Positions 16,756-25,730 of a stretch of DNA of 64,000 bases are shown here, piece by piece. The stretch lies in contig CALBSQ010000285.1 of the NCBI GenBank assembly GCA_937967325.1, positions 1 through 64,000 on the forward strand. The letters run 5' to 3'. The notes beneath the pieces were generated by a model that was not told where the DNA came from, did not search any database, and saw nothing but the letters and a program-made list of their open reading frames with translations. This DNA comes from an uncultured Chloroflexota bacterium (GTDB lineage Bacteria; Chloroflexota; UBA4733). The position numbers and the translations under genes are program-made. Each line of letters starts with the position of its first letter. Position 1 is the stretch's first letter.

Positions 16756-16904
16756 TGCCGTGTCCTCCCTTGACGATCGTTCCGGCGCCGCCGCGCAGGC
16801 AACAAGCTTTGCCTGCGATGCGACGTCGCCACCATCCGCGCCCTGGCGGCGCGGCATCATTGGTCCCATCCCTGGCGAATCCCTAACCGGCATCTGCTCG
16901 TGGG

Positions 16905-18260
16905 CTACAGCGTGGACGTATCCAGGACGGCCTGCGCCGCCCGCTGCATCACCGCCATCGTGGTGGGGGCGTCCTGCGCGCCGCTCCAGAGCGGCTCCGC
17001 GGCTTGTTGCATGGCAGCCTGTACCGCGGCGCTGGCGGGGCTCTGAAGGAAGGCTGGCGTATGTGCCAGCGCCACGAGCTCATTGGTCCGCCCGCGCCAC
17101 TTCAACGCCTCGTCGGCGCCGAGGTTGTTGGCGACCGCCGGGATGCAGGCGATCGCCGCCCCAGCAGACCCCGGCTGAACGAACGCTTGTCCCGCCGGAC
17201 CCGAGTGAAACTTGATGTAGTCCCAGGCAGCCTCCTGCTGCCGCGCAGCCGCCGGCAACAACAGGAGTGTGGCGTCGAAGTAGCCGAAAGTCTGTCCCAC
17301 GGCGCTTGGTCCCCCCGGCACCGGCCACTGGTGGAGCGTGAAGTTGGGGGTAATCGCCAGGATGGTAGACGGGATTTCCCCTACGTCCATCAACCCCATG
17401 GCGAGCTGATCCACCGCCAGGGCCTCGCCCGGGCCGGCCACGTAGGGTTTCCGGTAGGCGCTAATCCAATCCACGCCGCCCACTACCTGGAGCTGCCGGG
17501 CGACCCAGTCCAGGGCCTCGACGCCTGCCGGCGTGGCGAAGGCGACCTTCGTCCCTTCCGCATTGAGCAGGGGGACGCCATTGGCCTGCAGCCAACCGGC
17601 CGAGTCGGCCGGCCATCCCCAGGTCGGGACAAAGCCGGCTCGGGTCCGCCCCTTGGTCACCATCTTCAGCGATTGCTCATTCAGTAGGGCGAGGTCCTCC
17701 CAGGATGTTGGCGCGTGGGTCGGGTCGAGTCCCAGCTCATTGAGCACCAGGTCATTCTGGTAGAGCGACGCGAGAACCAGATGTTCGGGCATGCCGTAGG
17801 TCGCCTGCTGGTACCGCATCGCGATCCGCGCTGCCTGGTAGTACTGGGCCGGGTCGACGCGGTCTCGGGCGAGGTAGGCATCGAGCTGAGCAAATGTCTG
17901 ACGTGCCGCTCCCTTTATGAGGGTGGTCGCCGCGTCTATGACCACGTCCGGCGGCGTACCGGCAGCGACGGCGACCAGGAGCTTGTCCCAGCCGTTGGTG
18001 TAGCTGACGTCGGCCGACCAGGTGGGATGGGCGGTGGCGTAGGCGGCCACCGCCTGATCGACAGCAGGGTTCTTGCTGCCGCCTGACCACCAGATCTGCA
18101 GATGAGTCCCGCCCTTCCGGCCCAGCGTGACGGGCGCCGATGCATCCGGAGCGGGCGGATAACCACAGGTGGATAGTAAGGGCAGGCCGGCGAGCAGGCC
18201 GAGGCCGCGGAGCAAGAACTGACGCCGGGCGGGTGTAGGGCGCGTCGCGGGCGAGGACAT
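16905..18260 (-). CDS. ABC sugar-type solute-binding lipoprotein (orphan)
   Basis: A 451-residue extracellular binding protein of the bacterial family 1 type. The N-terminus has twin arginines (ARRQFLLRGLGLLAG) and a lipobox LLSTC, suggesting Tat export and lipid anchoring. The mature part shows family features such as LQIWWSGG and GTPPDVVIDAA. AAGGAGG just before ATG 18260 fixes the start; a longer open frame to 19235 is antisense to the regulator gene. No permease or ATPase lies beside it, so membrane partners must be elsewhere. It is divergent from a GntR regulator, sharing an operator/promoter region. Confidence 0.85.
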   Translation of the reverse strand: MSSPATRPTPARRQFLLRGLGLLAGLPLLSTCGYPPAPDASAPVTLGRKGGTHLQIWWSGGSKNPAVDQAVAAYATAHPTWSADVSYTNGWDKLLVAVAAGTPPDVVIDAATTLIKGAARQTFAQLDAYLARDRVDPAQYYQAARIAMRYQQATYGMPEHLVLASLYQNDLVLNELGLDPTHAPTSWEDLALLNEQSLKMVTKGRTRAGFVPTWGWPADSAGWLQANGVPLLNAEGTKVAFATPAGVEALDWVARQLQVVGGVDWISAYRKPYVAGPGEALAVDQLAMGLMDVGEIPSTILAITPNFTLHQWPVPGGPSAVGQTFGYFDATLLLLPAAARQQEAAWDYIKFHSGPAGQAFVQPGSAGAAIACIPAVANNLGADEALKWRGRTNELVALAHTPAFLQSPASAAVQAAMQQAAEPLWSGAQDAPTTMAVMQRAAQAVLDTSTL

Positions 18261-18279
18261 GGCGGCCTCCTTCCGATCC

Positions 18280-18323
18280 TTTGCTAATCTCTCAGTATAT
18301 GGTATGGTGAGCAGATTAGCAAA
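18280..18323. promoter_or_regulatory. GntR operator with two face-to-face promoters
   Basis: TTTGCTAATCT (18280-18290) and AGATTAGCAAA (18313-18323) form a perfect 11-base inverted repeat. Each half-site starts with TTTGCT, which can act as a -35: on the plus strand with TATGGT (18303-18308, 17-base spacer), on the minus strand with TATACT (18299-18294, 18-base spacer). A regulator bound to both halves would block both genes. A weaker GATGG/CCATC pair lies at 18330-18350. Confidence 0.65.
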
Positions 18324-18371
18324 TAATCTGATGGACTGACCAAACCATCGGACAGTGACGAAAGGATACCC

Positions 18372-19130
18372 ATGGGGCAATTGCAACCCGTCCGGCCGGT
18401 CACCGTCTTCGACGCCGTCTACGACCAGCTCTACGCCTTGCTCTCGGGGGACACCTTCGCGCCCGGCGCCCGCCTGCCGTCGGAGCGGGAGCTGGCCGAG
18501 CAACTGCGGGTGAGCCGACCCTCCGTGCGCGAGGCGCTCAAAGCCTTGCGCGTGCTTGGTCTGATCGAGGTGCGCGGTCGCTCCACCTACGTCAAGCGTC
18601 AACATGCCGCGCCGGAGACGGGCCGCCCGGCGATCACGCTGCCGCTGGCGGAGGTGGAGCTGCTGGAGATCCATGAGTTCCGGGAGGCCGTGGAAGGCCA
18701 CATCGCCGAGCTCGCGGCCGAGCGGGCGGTCGCCCACGACACCGCGGCGCTGGAGCGCGTCCTGGCGGTGATGCAGGAGGAGTTCTCGCGGGACGTGGAG
18801 GCCTTCCTGGCGGCGGACCGGGAGTTCCACCGGACGCTGGCGCGCGCCGCGGCGAACCGCCTGCTCCTGGCCGCCCACACTCAGATCTACGAGCAGGCGC
18901 TGCTCCAGCCGCGGCTGCAATCGGCGGCGCTCCACAGCGCCGCGGTCACCGGTGCGCTGGAGCACATGCTGGAGGCGCATCGCCAGATGCTGGAGGCCGT
19001 GCGCCAGCGGGACGGCGCGAAGGCGCGCCGGCTGATGCAGGGCCACCTTGCCCAACTGCGGCAGGACATCCTCGCCAGTGCGACGGTTGCCACGGAAGAG
19101 AACGGTCAGGCGAGTGCCGCCATGGAGTAG
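18372..19130 (+). CDS. GntR family (FadR/FCD subfamily) transcriptional regulator
   Basis: A 252-residue regulator. The N-terminal winged helix has the GntR pattern PGARLPSERELAEQLRVSR followed by SVREALKALRVLGLIEVRG. The C-terminal FCD domain is all-helical, with the metal/ligand residues expected in REFHRTLARAAANR and HRQMLEAVRQRD. Such proteins respond to small carboxylates or sugar acids. It is divergent from the binding-protein gene, and the perfect inverted repeat between them is the likely operator, so it probably controls uptake and itself. Confidence 0.9.
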   Translation: MGQLQPVRPVTVFDAVYDQLYALLSGDTFAPGARLPSERELAEQLRVSRPSVREALKALRVLGLIEVRGRSTYVKRQHAAPETGRPAITLPLAEVELLEIHEFREAVEGHIAELAAERAVAHDTAALERVLAVMQEEFSRDVEAFLAADREFHRTLARAAANRLLLAAHTQIYEQALLQPRLQSAALHSAAVTGALEHMLEAHRQMLEAVRQRDGAKARRLMQGHLAQLRQDILASATVATEENGQASAAME

Positions 19131-19307
19131 CGGAGCGGGCGAAGGGCGTCGTTGACGGGGATGCAGGCGGTGACGGGGCCGCATCGCCAGCATCTCCCGC
19201 GGTTGCTGGCGCCGGGTGGTCGACGGCATGATCATTGGAGTTGTCGCGCACCTGCGCGGTGCGGACTGAAGCCGATCACCCGGCGAGGCCGGCGCGTCTC
19301 GACACGC

Positions 19308-19769
19308 CTAGGCGCTGGCTGGGGCCATCCGGATCCCCTGGGCGGCTGGGGACTTCGTGGCAAGGTACCACAGTAGCCGTTGGACCAGGCGCACGCGCAC
19401 GGCGGCCAGCATTCGATAGTGATTGGTGTTCCGTTCGATTCCCAGCGCCCGTGCCGTCTCGGCCGTGGCTCCGCCGCGGCTCAGGACAGCGAAGTCCGCG
19501 CGATCGTGGCGGTACCCAGGGTACGTCCGCGTCGCCAGTTCGGCAGCCAACGCCGCCAATGCCTCGTCGAGAGCTTCCTGCAGCGCCAGTCCCCCGGCGT
19601 CCTCACGGCCGGCGAACTGCCCCACCGCCCGGTGTTGCACCGCTCGCAGGCGCACTAGCGGACTGGCCGCCAGCGCTCGGGAATCCTGTCGGAGCCGCAG
19701 CGCGGTGACGACATCCCGAGGTTGCAGCACGTCGCCGGGCGCGTGCTCTGGGCCGCTAACGGGAACCAT
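19308..19769 (-). CDS. Hypothetical protein with a possible C-terminal HTH
   Basis: A 153-residue frame. GGGAGGGG five bases before ATG 19769 supports this start. The sequence is largely helical; near the C-terminus GGATAETARALGIERNTNHYRM looks like a helix-turn-helix, followed by a basic helix (VRVRLVQRLLWYL). I recognise no family. The opposite strand is also open, so coding is probable rather than certain. Confidence 0.5.
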   Translation of the reverse strand: MVPVSGPEHAPGDVLQPRDVVTALRLRQDSRALAASPLVRLRAVQHRAVGQFAGREDAGGLALQEALDEALAALAAELATRTYPGYRHDRADFAVLSRGGATAETARALGIERNTNHYRMLAAVRVRLVQRLLWYLATKSPAAQGIRMAPASA

Positions 19770-20101
19770 TTCGGCCCCTCCCACCGCTGGCGCCGCGCTG
19801 ATGGAACCGTCCGCGACGTCGCGGAGTGCGTCCTACCGCGGACGTCTGGTGTCCGTGCTTCGTCGAACAGGCCGCCATTGCCAAGTCGGACGGCGGCTAC
19901 TGCCACATCGCAGGCATGGCATACCGTTTGCAAATTAGATGCAGATGAGAAGGGCGCCGTGCATTCGCGCACCAAACGGCTGTTCTGACCTGATCAGCTG
20001 GGGGGCGCCCGCCCCGCCGAGCTACCTGAGTAGGGCGAGCGCCTCCTCAGGGAGCTCGACTGCCGTAAATGCCATTGGTGTAGCCCTTCGACACAGGAGG
20101 G
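19770..20101. other. Intergenic stretch without recognisable feature
   Basis: About 330 bases between the hypothetical gene and the tRNA. Open frames here look like chance high-GC frames; I see no clear promoter, repeat or RNA motif. Confidence 0.5.
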
Positions 20102-20173
20102 AGCCGACGGTCAGATTCGAACTGACGACTTGCTGTTTACGAAACAGCCGCTCTACCCCTGAGCTACGCCGGC
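20102..20173 (-). tRNA. tRNA-Thr (anticodon CGT)
   Basis: The minus strand folds into a complete cloverleaf: acceptor GCCGGCG with CGTCGGC, D-arm GCTC/GAGC, anticodon stem GCTGT/ACAGC around loop TTCGTAA, T-arm GTCAG-TTCGAAT-CTGAC, discriminator U. The anticodon CGT reads ACG (Thr). CCA is not encoded. An extended -10 (TGGTACACT) lies just upstream. Confidence 0.95.
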
Positions 20174-20343
20174 AAAGTAGCAGCAGTGTACCACGAGGGG
20201 GCTGGCGGCAGCCGGGAGCATCGCCGTGAAGGCTGCATCCTTCGGTAACGCTACCCTATACTCTGTCGCGGTGATCAAGAGCCGCGGTTGGCTGGTCCGT
20301 TCGCCGAGGCGAGCAGTGGATGAGACGTATGGGGGAATTAGCA

Positions 20344-21072
20344 ATGGCACTCGAAGGTCAGGTGGCGCTGGTGACTGGGGCGTCCAGCGGCATCGGGAGA
20401 GCTGCCGCGGTGGCGTTCGCACGGGAGCGCGTACCTGTCGCGCTGGTCAGCCGGCGCGTCGCGGAGCTGGAGCAGCTTGCGGCTGAGGTTGCCGCCGCGG
20501 GCGGGCAGGCGATCGTCGCCCCCGCGGACGTAAGCCAGCCGGAGCAGGTGCAGACGGCGGTGGCCCGCACGTTGGAGCGCTTCGGGCGTCTGGACATCCT
20601 GGTCAATAACGCCGGGATCAACAGCAAGCAGCGCCACTTTGCCGACATGGCGCAGGCCGACTGGGACCGGGTGATCGCCATCGACCTCGACGCCTGCTAC
20701 TACTGCATCCAGGCCGTCCTGCCGGCTATGCGCAGCCAGGGACAGGGGACCATCGTCAACGTCTCGTCCAATGCCGGGCGACACGCGTCCCTCATATCCG
20801 GTGTCGCCTATAGCGCGGCCAAGGCGGGTGTGATCGCGCTATCGAACTGCGTCAACCTGGAAGAGTGGCGCCACGGCATCCGCGCCTGCGCGCTGGAACC
20901 CGGCGAGGTGGACACCCCGATCGTGATGGACCGGCCGGTGCCCCCGACCGATGAGCATCGGGCCACGATGTTGCTGCCTGAGGATATCGCCGAGGCCATC
21001 CTGTTCGTGTGCAGCTTGCCCTGGCGGGCGTCGGTCGAGGAGCTCTCCATGCGGCCGCGCATCCGCCGCTAG
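20344..21072 (+). CDS. Short-chain dehydrogenase/reductase (SDR)
   Basis: A 242-residue classical SDR. The NAD(P)-binding TGASSGIG is near residue 12, NNAG near residue 89 and the catalytic YSAAK near residue 155, with the conserved Ser before it in NVSSNAG. An Arg-Arg pair after the second strand (SRR) hints at NADPH preference. Substrate unknown. ATG 20344 is preferred over 20320 because GGGGGA lies about 8 bases upstream. The C-terminal end (SMRPRIRR) is shorter than in many relatives. Confidence 0.88.
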   Translation: MALEGQVALVTGASSGIGRAAAVAFARERVPVALVSRRVAELEQLAAEVAAAGGQAIVAPADVSQPEQVQTAVARTLERFGRLDILVNNAGINSKQRHFADMAQADWDRVIAIDLDACYYCIQAVLPAMRSQGQGTIVNVSSNAGRHASLISGVAYSAAKAGVIALSNCVNLEEWRHGIRACALEPGEVDTPIVMDRPVPPTDEHRATMLLPEDIAEAILFVCSLPWRASVEELSMRPRIRR

Positions 21073-21215
21073 TGGACCAGTGGTCGTGCGGCAAATCATT
21101 CCGACCCGGACGGTCGATGCTGTTTCGCCTACAGCTTTCCGCCTGCGGTACTATTTAACGATACAAAGTCAACAATAGCTGGCGAGGCCGCTCTGCCAGG
21201 GTCGCGAGGGAGTCT

Positions 21216-22466
21216 TTGAGCGTTAGCGTTGAGGCGGCGCCGCGCGGCGCCGCACTGGGATGGCACGCGCCGCCCGCGGTCGTGGTGAAGGTCGCGGCGG
21301 TTCTGGTGGCCGTCGCCCTTCTCGTGGTGATTACGGCGGCTGATGCGGGCGCCGGTCTTTTCTTCGCCTTCGGGCTCGGTTTCGGCGTCATCTTGCAGCG
21401 GAGCCGGCTCTGCTTCGCGTCCGCCTTCCGCGATCTCTTCCTGCTGCGTGACGGCCGGACCATGCGGGCGATACTGGTCGGGATTGGGCTGGCGACGCTC
21501 GGCTTCGCGCTCCTGATGTCCAGGAGTGTGCCGGACCCCACGGCCGGAGCGTTACCAAACCAGGCGCACGTCATTCCAGTCGGCTGGTACGTCGTCGTGG
21601 GTGGCTTGAGCTTCGGCGTCGGAATGGTCGTCGCCGGCGGGTGCGTCTCGGGCACGCTCTACCGTATCGGCGAGGGCTATGTCGCGTCGCTGGTCACACT
21701 GGCGGGCATCCTGATCGGTCTGGAGTTGGCGGCGCATACCTGGAACTGGTGGTGGCAGGCGGAAATCTCGTCCGCGCCGGTGGTATGGCTGCCGGGTTTC
21801 CTCGGCTACGCGGGCGCCGTCGCGCTGACCGTCGCGCTGCTCGCGGGAGCCTATGTGCTCACCCTCTGGCGCGAGAGCGGTCGCGGCCCGCGGATACCGC
21901 TCCGCCAGAAGGCGGAGCTAGAACCGGCGAGCGTGCGAGGCCAGGTGGGCCGTCTGTATCGACGATGGTTCGTCACCGGCTGGCCTATTGCCACCGGAGC
22001 TATCGCGCTGGCGGTATTGAACGTGTTCGCCTTCACCGCGGACCATCCCTTGGGCGTCACCGGCGAACTGGGAACTTGGGCGGAGCACCTGGCGAGCCTG
22101 GGAGGGCTTGGCGCCGGTGTGCTGCAAGGTGTCGACAAGCTGGCCGGCTGTAACCTTGCAGCCGGCAACGGCTCGACCTGGCTCACATCGAACTTCACGC
22201 TGGATGCCGGCCTGGTGTTCGGGGCATTCGTGGCGGCGGTGCTGGCCTCCGAGTTCAAGCTGCGCTTCCCGAGGCAGCACGTTCGCTATGGCCAGTCCGT
22301 CGCCGGCGGCGTGCTGATGGGCTACGGGGCCGGACTGGCCGCCGGCTGTACGATCGGGGCATTCTTCTCGGCCATTCCCTCGCTCGGATTGAATGGATGG
22401 CTGTTTGGCCTGAGTCTGCTCCTGGGCGCCGCTGGCGGCGTCCAGATCATCAAGCGTATACCCTGA
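21216..22466 (+). CDS. YeeE/YedE family (TsuA-like) thiosulfate transporter
   Basis: A 416-residue membrane protein starting at TTG with GAGGG just upstream. It has about ten hydrophobic segments. The cysteine motifs of the thiosulfate-transporter family are present: RLCFASAF, AGGCVSGTLYR, LAGCNLAAGNGSTW and AGCTIGAFFS. In characterised homologues these cysteines line the thiosulfate path. The TusA-like gene 16 bases downstream matches the usual TsuA-TsuB pair, so thiosulfate or another sulfur compound is the likely cargo. Confidence 0.88.
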   Translation: MSVSVEAAPRGAALGWHAPPAVVVKVAAVLVAVALLVVITAADAGAGLFFAFGLGFGVILQRSRLCFASAFRDLFLLRDGRTMRAILVGIGLATLGFALLMSRSVPDPTAGALPNQAHVIPVGWYVVVGGLSFGVGMVVAGGCVSGTLYRIGEGYVASLVTLAGILIGLELAAHTWNWWWQAEISSAPVVWLPGFLGYAGAVALTVALLAGAYVLTLWRESGRGPRIPLRQKAELEPASVRGQVGRLYRRWFVTGWPIATGAIALAVLNVFAFTADHPLGVTGELGTWAEHLASLGGLGAGVLQGVDKLAGCNLAAGNGSTWLTSNFTLDAGLVFGAFVAAVLASEFKLRFPRQHVRYGQSVAGGVLMGYGAGLAAGCTIGAFFSAIPSLGLNGWLFGLSLLLGAAGGVQIIKRIP

Positions 22467-22482
22467 CAGGAGAGAAAAACTG

Positions 22483-22851
22483 ATGGCGCGCGTATTGGAC
22501 GTTCGCGGTGAAATCTGCCCGTACCCGATGATGAAGGCGGTCGAGCAGCTCAAGCAGCTCAAGGGCGACGAGTCGTTGGAGGTGCTCACGGACCACGCCC
22601 CGGCGTTGTCGACCATTCCCTGGGAAGCCGCCAAGCTCGGCTATGCCACGACCATCGAGGTGAACGGGCGGGCCGAGTGGCGACTCGGCCTGACGCGGGA
22701 CGCCAGCGCCTCCCGCGACCCCAGCGCCGTGCTGGAGCGGCTCTCCGAGCGACTAGAGCAGCTCGGCGTTGCGGAGGGAACCTCACCCCCGGCCCCTCCC
22801 CTACGAAGGGAGGGGAGCTTGGATGGAAGAGGTGATCGCTTGTTCTGGTAG
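22483..22851 (+). CDS. TusA/TsuB-like sulfur carrier protein with repeat-derived tail
   Basis: A 122-residue protein whose first 75 residues form a TusA fold. It carries the active CPYP motif (GEICPYPMM, Cys about 11), followed by VEQLKQLKGDESLEVLTD. These proteins relay persulfide sulfur and partner with YeeE-type transporters. AGGAGAG lies 8 bases before the ATG. From about residue 98 the frame enters a 45-bp inverted repeat (GTSPPAPPLRREGS onward), so the last ~24 residues are encoded by the repeat element and are probably disordered. Confidence 0.88.
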   Translation: MARVLDVRGEICPYPMMKAVEQLKQLKGDESLEVLTDHAPALSTIPWEAAKLGYATTIEVNGRAEWRLGLTRDASASRDPSAVLERLSERLEQLGVAEGTSPPAPPLRREGSLDGRGDRLFW

Positions 22852-22941
22852 CACCAGCGGTGGCTGCCGCCATGGGCGCCGATCGTCCCCCGTGAGGCTC
22901 CCCTCCCTTCGTAGGGGAGGGGCCGGGGGTGAGGTTCCCTC
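22774..22941. repeat. Perfect 45-bp inverted repeat between tsuB-like and GAF genes
   Basis: Positions 22774-22818 and 22897-22941 are exact reverse complements separated by 78 bases. The arms hold CTCACCCCCGGCCCCTCCCC, a block shared with 14784-14967. The left arm encodes part of the TusA-like C-terminus and the right arm reaches the GAF stop codon, so the element overlaps the ends of both convergent genes. Confidence 0.95.
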
Positions 22942-23524
22942 AGGCCTTGGACGCCTCTACGCCCAGGAGGGCATCGACCGTCTGATCGTAGTCGCGCTGG
23001 AGCTCTTCGTGAAGACGGGCGTTCTCGATGGCGATAGCGCCGAGGTCTCCGAGCGCGGACAGGAATTCGATCTCCTCCTGCTGGAACGCCCGGTGCTCGG
23101 CGGTATAGACGCGCAGCACCCCGATACGCCGGCCGTGGGCCTCCAGCGGCACACAGAGCGCCGAGACGAGGCCTTCCTGCTCCGCCTGCTTGGGATACTG
23201 AAAGCGCGCGTCCTTCCGAACGTCCTCAACCCAGACCGGATGGCCTTCTAGTGTTTCCCGATCCAGCGGACTGTGCGCCAGATCTACTTTGCCCTTGTGC
23301 AGATACTGCTCGCTCAGCCCATAGGACATGCGGGGGGTCAGCGTCTGGCCATCGGGGAGGAGCAGCCGCAAGGTCGCGGCTTTGACGTCCATCGCCTCAG
23401 CCACATGGCGGACCAGGCGGCGGAGCACCTCTTCGGGGTCGAGGCTGGATGCGACTTCGTGCGCGGCGACGTAGAGCGCACGCCAATAGCTCCGGTCGTG
23501 GAGGCCGCTGGTGCTGTCAGTCAT
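22940..23524 (-). CDS. GAF-domain protein
   Basis: A 194-residue protein made almost entirely of one GAF domain: an N-terminal helix SLDPEEVLRRLVRHVAEAMDV, the strand AATLRLLLPDGQ, VSALCVPLEAHGRRIGVLRVY and a final helix FLSALGDLGAIAIENARL. There is no kinase, cyclase or DNA-binding output, so it probably acts as a ligand-binding partner of another protein. It is divergent from the Usp-permease-KdpDE-like cluster, which may share its stimulus. Confidence 0.8.
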   Translation of the reverse strand: MTDSTSGLHDRSYWRALYVAAHEVASSLDPEEVLRRLVRHVAEAMDVKAATLRLLLPDGQTLTPRMSYGLSEQYLHKGKVDLAHSPLDRETLEGHPVWVEDVRKDARFQYPKQAEQEGLVSALCVPLEAHGRRIGVLRVYTAEHRAFQQEEIEFLSALGDLGAIAIENARLHEELQRDYDQTVDALLGVEASKA

Positions 23525-23580
23525 GCTCCCCCTCGCTGGTGGGTCGCCGTCAGACGTGCGAGAACGTCCCCGGCGATGGC

Positions 23581-23589
23581 TATACTATA
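23581..23589. promoter_or_regulatory. Overlapping divergent -10 elements
   Basis: TATACT (plus, 23581-23586) and TATAGT (minus, 23589-23584) overlap between the GAF gene and the Usp gene. -35 elements are weak on both sides. Confidence 0.35.
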
Positions 23590-23679
23590 CCGCTGGATGG
23601 CGGGCGGACGGGATACGGGGACGCAAGGTGGCGTTACCTAGAGGCCCGATCCCGCCATTGGAATAGTGGCGTAGGCACA

Positions 23680-24147
23680 GTGGACGTACTTCGGTCCTTG
23701 CGCCGCGGCCCGGCGCCGACCACGCCGGCTGAGATCACCCCCGGCCACGTGCTGGCGCCGATCAACGGCAATGTGGTCGATGAAACCGTGGTCCGCCTGG
23801 CCTGTACGCTGGCGCGCCGGCAGCAGGGCAAGGTGACGCTGCTGCACATCATTGAGGTTCCCCGCAGTTTGCCACTGGATGCGGAGCTGAACATTGAGGC
23901 TTCGCGGCGTATCCTGGACACGGCGGCCGAGGTGGCCGAGCAGATGGGGGTGCAGGCCGGTACGGAGATCATCCAGGCGCGAGACGCCGGAGCTACCATT
24001 GTGGAAGAGGCGCGCAATATGGGCGCGGGTCTCGTTCTGTTGGGGCTTCCACGTCTCCATCGGATGGGCGCGCCTAGTCTCGGGAGGACGGTGCCCTACG
24101 TCCTGCTCCATGCCCATTGTCGGGTCGTCGTGGTACGCCCGGCATGA
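23680..24147 (+). CDS. Universal stress protein (Usp) family
   Basis: A 155-residue protein from GTG 23680. It shows the Usp Rossmann-like fold: VLAPINGNVVDETVVRLACTLA, LLHIIEVPRSLPLDAEL, AGATIVEEARNMGAGLVLLG, and a final strand CRVVVVRP. The ATP-type glycine loop is weak (GLPRLHRMGAPSLGRTV). Its TGA overlaps the ATG of the APC permease, so the two are coupled; small Usp proteins often bind and tune transporters. The ribosome-binding site is weak and the start uncertain. Confidence 0.75.
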   Translation: MDVLRSLRRGPAPTTPAEITPGHVLAPINGNVVDETVVRLACTLARRQQGKVTLLHIIEVPRSLPLDAELNIEASRRILDTAAEVAEQMGVQAGTEIIQARDAGATIVEEARNMGAGLVLLGLPRLHRMGAPSLGRTVPYVLLHAHCRVVVVRPA

Positions 24148-25730
24148 CCGACCAGGGCGAGCCACCAAACCACGGGCTCCCCGCGGCGGCCAAGCACGAA
24201 CACCAGGCTGATCCCCTCCCTCGCCGCGAGGTGGTGCGTGGCCGGGCCGGCAGCGGGTACGTCCGGCTGCGCATTCCTCGCGTGCTCCGGCTGCGCCGCG
24301 TACTGGGAGTGCCGGCGCTCTTCAGCTCCGGCTATGGCAACGTCGGGTCGTCGATCTACTACGCCCTCGGGGTCACGACGGTGTACGCGCTCGGCGCTGC
24401 GCCGGTCGCATTGCTGATCGCCGGCGCCTTCTTTGTCTTCACGTGCCTGAGCTACACTGAAGGCACGGTGGCCGTTCCTGAGGCCGGTGGCGCGTCCAGC
24501 TTTGCGCGCCGCGGCTTCAACGAGATGGTCTCCTTTTTCACCGGCTGGATGACCATGCTCAGCTACACGGTCACGATCTCCATTTCGGCGTATGCTGCCG
24601 TCGGTTACATGGCCGTGTTCTTCCCGCCACTCGGTACGAAGCCGCTTATTATCTTGGTGACGGCAGTCATCATCCTGCTCCTGATGCTGCTCAACTTCGT
24701 GGGCGTGCAGGAAGCGACATCGGTGTCGGTCGTGTTCGCGGTCATCGATCTGATCACGGAGACTATCGTCGTCATCGTCGGCTTCATCTTCCTGCTCAAC
24801 ATCTCGCTCATCATCCACCAGATCCACCTGGGGGTCGCGCCCGCCTGGGGCAGCTTTGTCCGGTCGATCTCGGTGGCGATGGTGGCCTATACCGGGATCG
24901 AGACGGTCAGCAACGTCAGCGAGGAGGCGGTCGATCCGAGCCGGACGGTGCCGAGGGCCTATGCCTCCCTGATCTTTGCCGTGCTGATCCTCTTCGTCGG
25001 CATCTCGCTGGTCGCCTTGTCGGCGATGCCGATCACCTGCGGGGAGCACGGTCAGCTCCTCGCCACTGCCGGCCAGTGTCCCGCGGGCATGCTCCCGACG
25101 TCGGAACTGTCGACGACCTACCTCAACGACCCGGTAGCCGGCATCGCGGGCAAGCTGCCGGCGCCATACGACGCCATCCTAAAGCCAATGGTGGCCTTCC
25201 TGGCTGCCACCATTCTGCTGATTGGCGCGAACGCCGGCGTGCTTGGAGTGTCGCGCCTGTCCTTTTCCATGGGCGCGCACTATCAGTTGCCTGGCGCGCT
25301 GTATCAGGTCAATCGTCGTTTCCGCACGCCGCACGTCACCATCATGGTGTTCGGCATCGTCGCCATCCTGCTCGTGCTGAACGGCGACGTCACGGACCTC
25401 TCCAACATCTATGCCTTTGCCGCGACCATGACGTTCACGATGGCGCATCTCGGCGTCATCGGTATTCGTATCAAAGACCCAGACGGAGAGCGCCCCTTCA
25501 CGCTCCCGTTCAACGTCACGATCAAGGGACGGAAGATACCGATCATCTCGGTGATTGGCGGTGTCGGCACGTTCGTGATCTGGATCATCATCGCCTTCAA
25601 TAACCGGTTCGGTCAGATTGTCGGCTTCCCCTGGATCGTAGGAGGGTTGGTGTTTTACGCCGTCTATCGCAAGCGGCTGGGCCTCTCGCTGACGAAAGTA
25701 GTGAAACGGCCGCCGCTGGAGACGATGTAG
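24144..25730 (+). CDS. APC-superfamily amino acid/cation permease
   Basis: A 528-residue transporter with about 12 hydrophobic segments and an N-terminal cytoplasmic tail of ~60 residues. The first helix region holds FSSGYGNVGSSIYYALGV, which fits the unwound helix 1 of APC transporters, and VAYTGIETVSNVSEEAVDPSRTVPR fits helix 6. The ATG overlaps the upstream Usp stop (ATGA) and the stop overlaps the next GTG by one base, so Usp, permease, kinase and regulator form one operon. The substrate is unknown; the neighbours suggest potassium- or stress-linked transport. Confidence 0.85.
   Translation: MTDQGEPPNHGLPAAAKHEHQADPLPRREVVRGRAGSGYVRLRIPRVLRLRRVLGVPALFSSGYGNVGSSIYYALGVTTVYALGAAPVALLIAGAFFVFTCLSYTEGTVAVPEAGGASSFARRGFNEMVSFFTGWMTMLSYTVTISISAYAAVGYMAVFFPPLGTKPLIILVTAVIILLLMLLNFVGVQEATSVSVVFAVIDLITETIVVIVGFIFLLNISLIIHQIHLGVAPAWGSFVRSISVAMVAYTGIETVSNVSEEAVDPSRTVPRAYASLIFAVLILFVGISLVALSAMPITCGEHGQLLATAGQCPAGMLPTSELSTTYLNDPVAGIAGKLPAPYDAILKPMVAFLAATILLIGANAGVLGVSRLSFSMGAHYQLPGALYQVNRRFRTPHVTIMVFGIVAILLVLNGDVTDLSNIYAFAATMTFTMAHLGVIGIRIKDPDGERPFTLPFNVTIKGRKIPIISVIGGVGTFVIWIIIAFNNRFGQIVGFPWIVGGLVFYAVYRKRLGLSLTKVVKRPPLETM

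Noticed and set aside
18261..19235. Extended N-terminus of the solute-binding protein (to 776 residues)
   Set aside because: The extension is antisense to the GntR regulator; the Tat/lipoprotein signal and AAGGAGG place the start at 18260.
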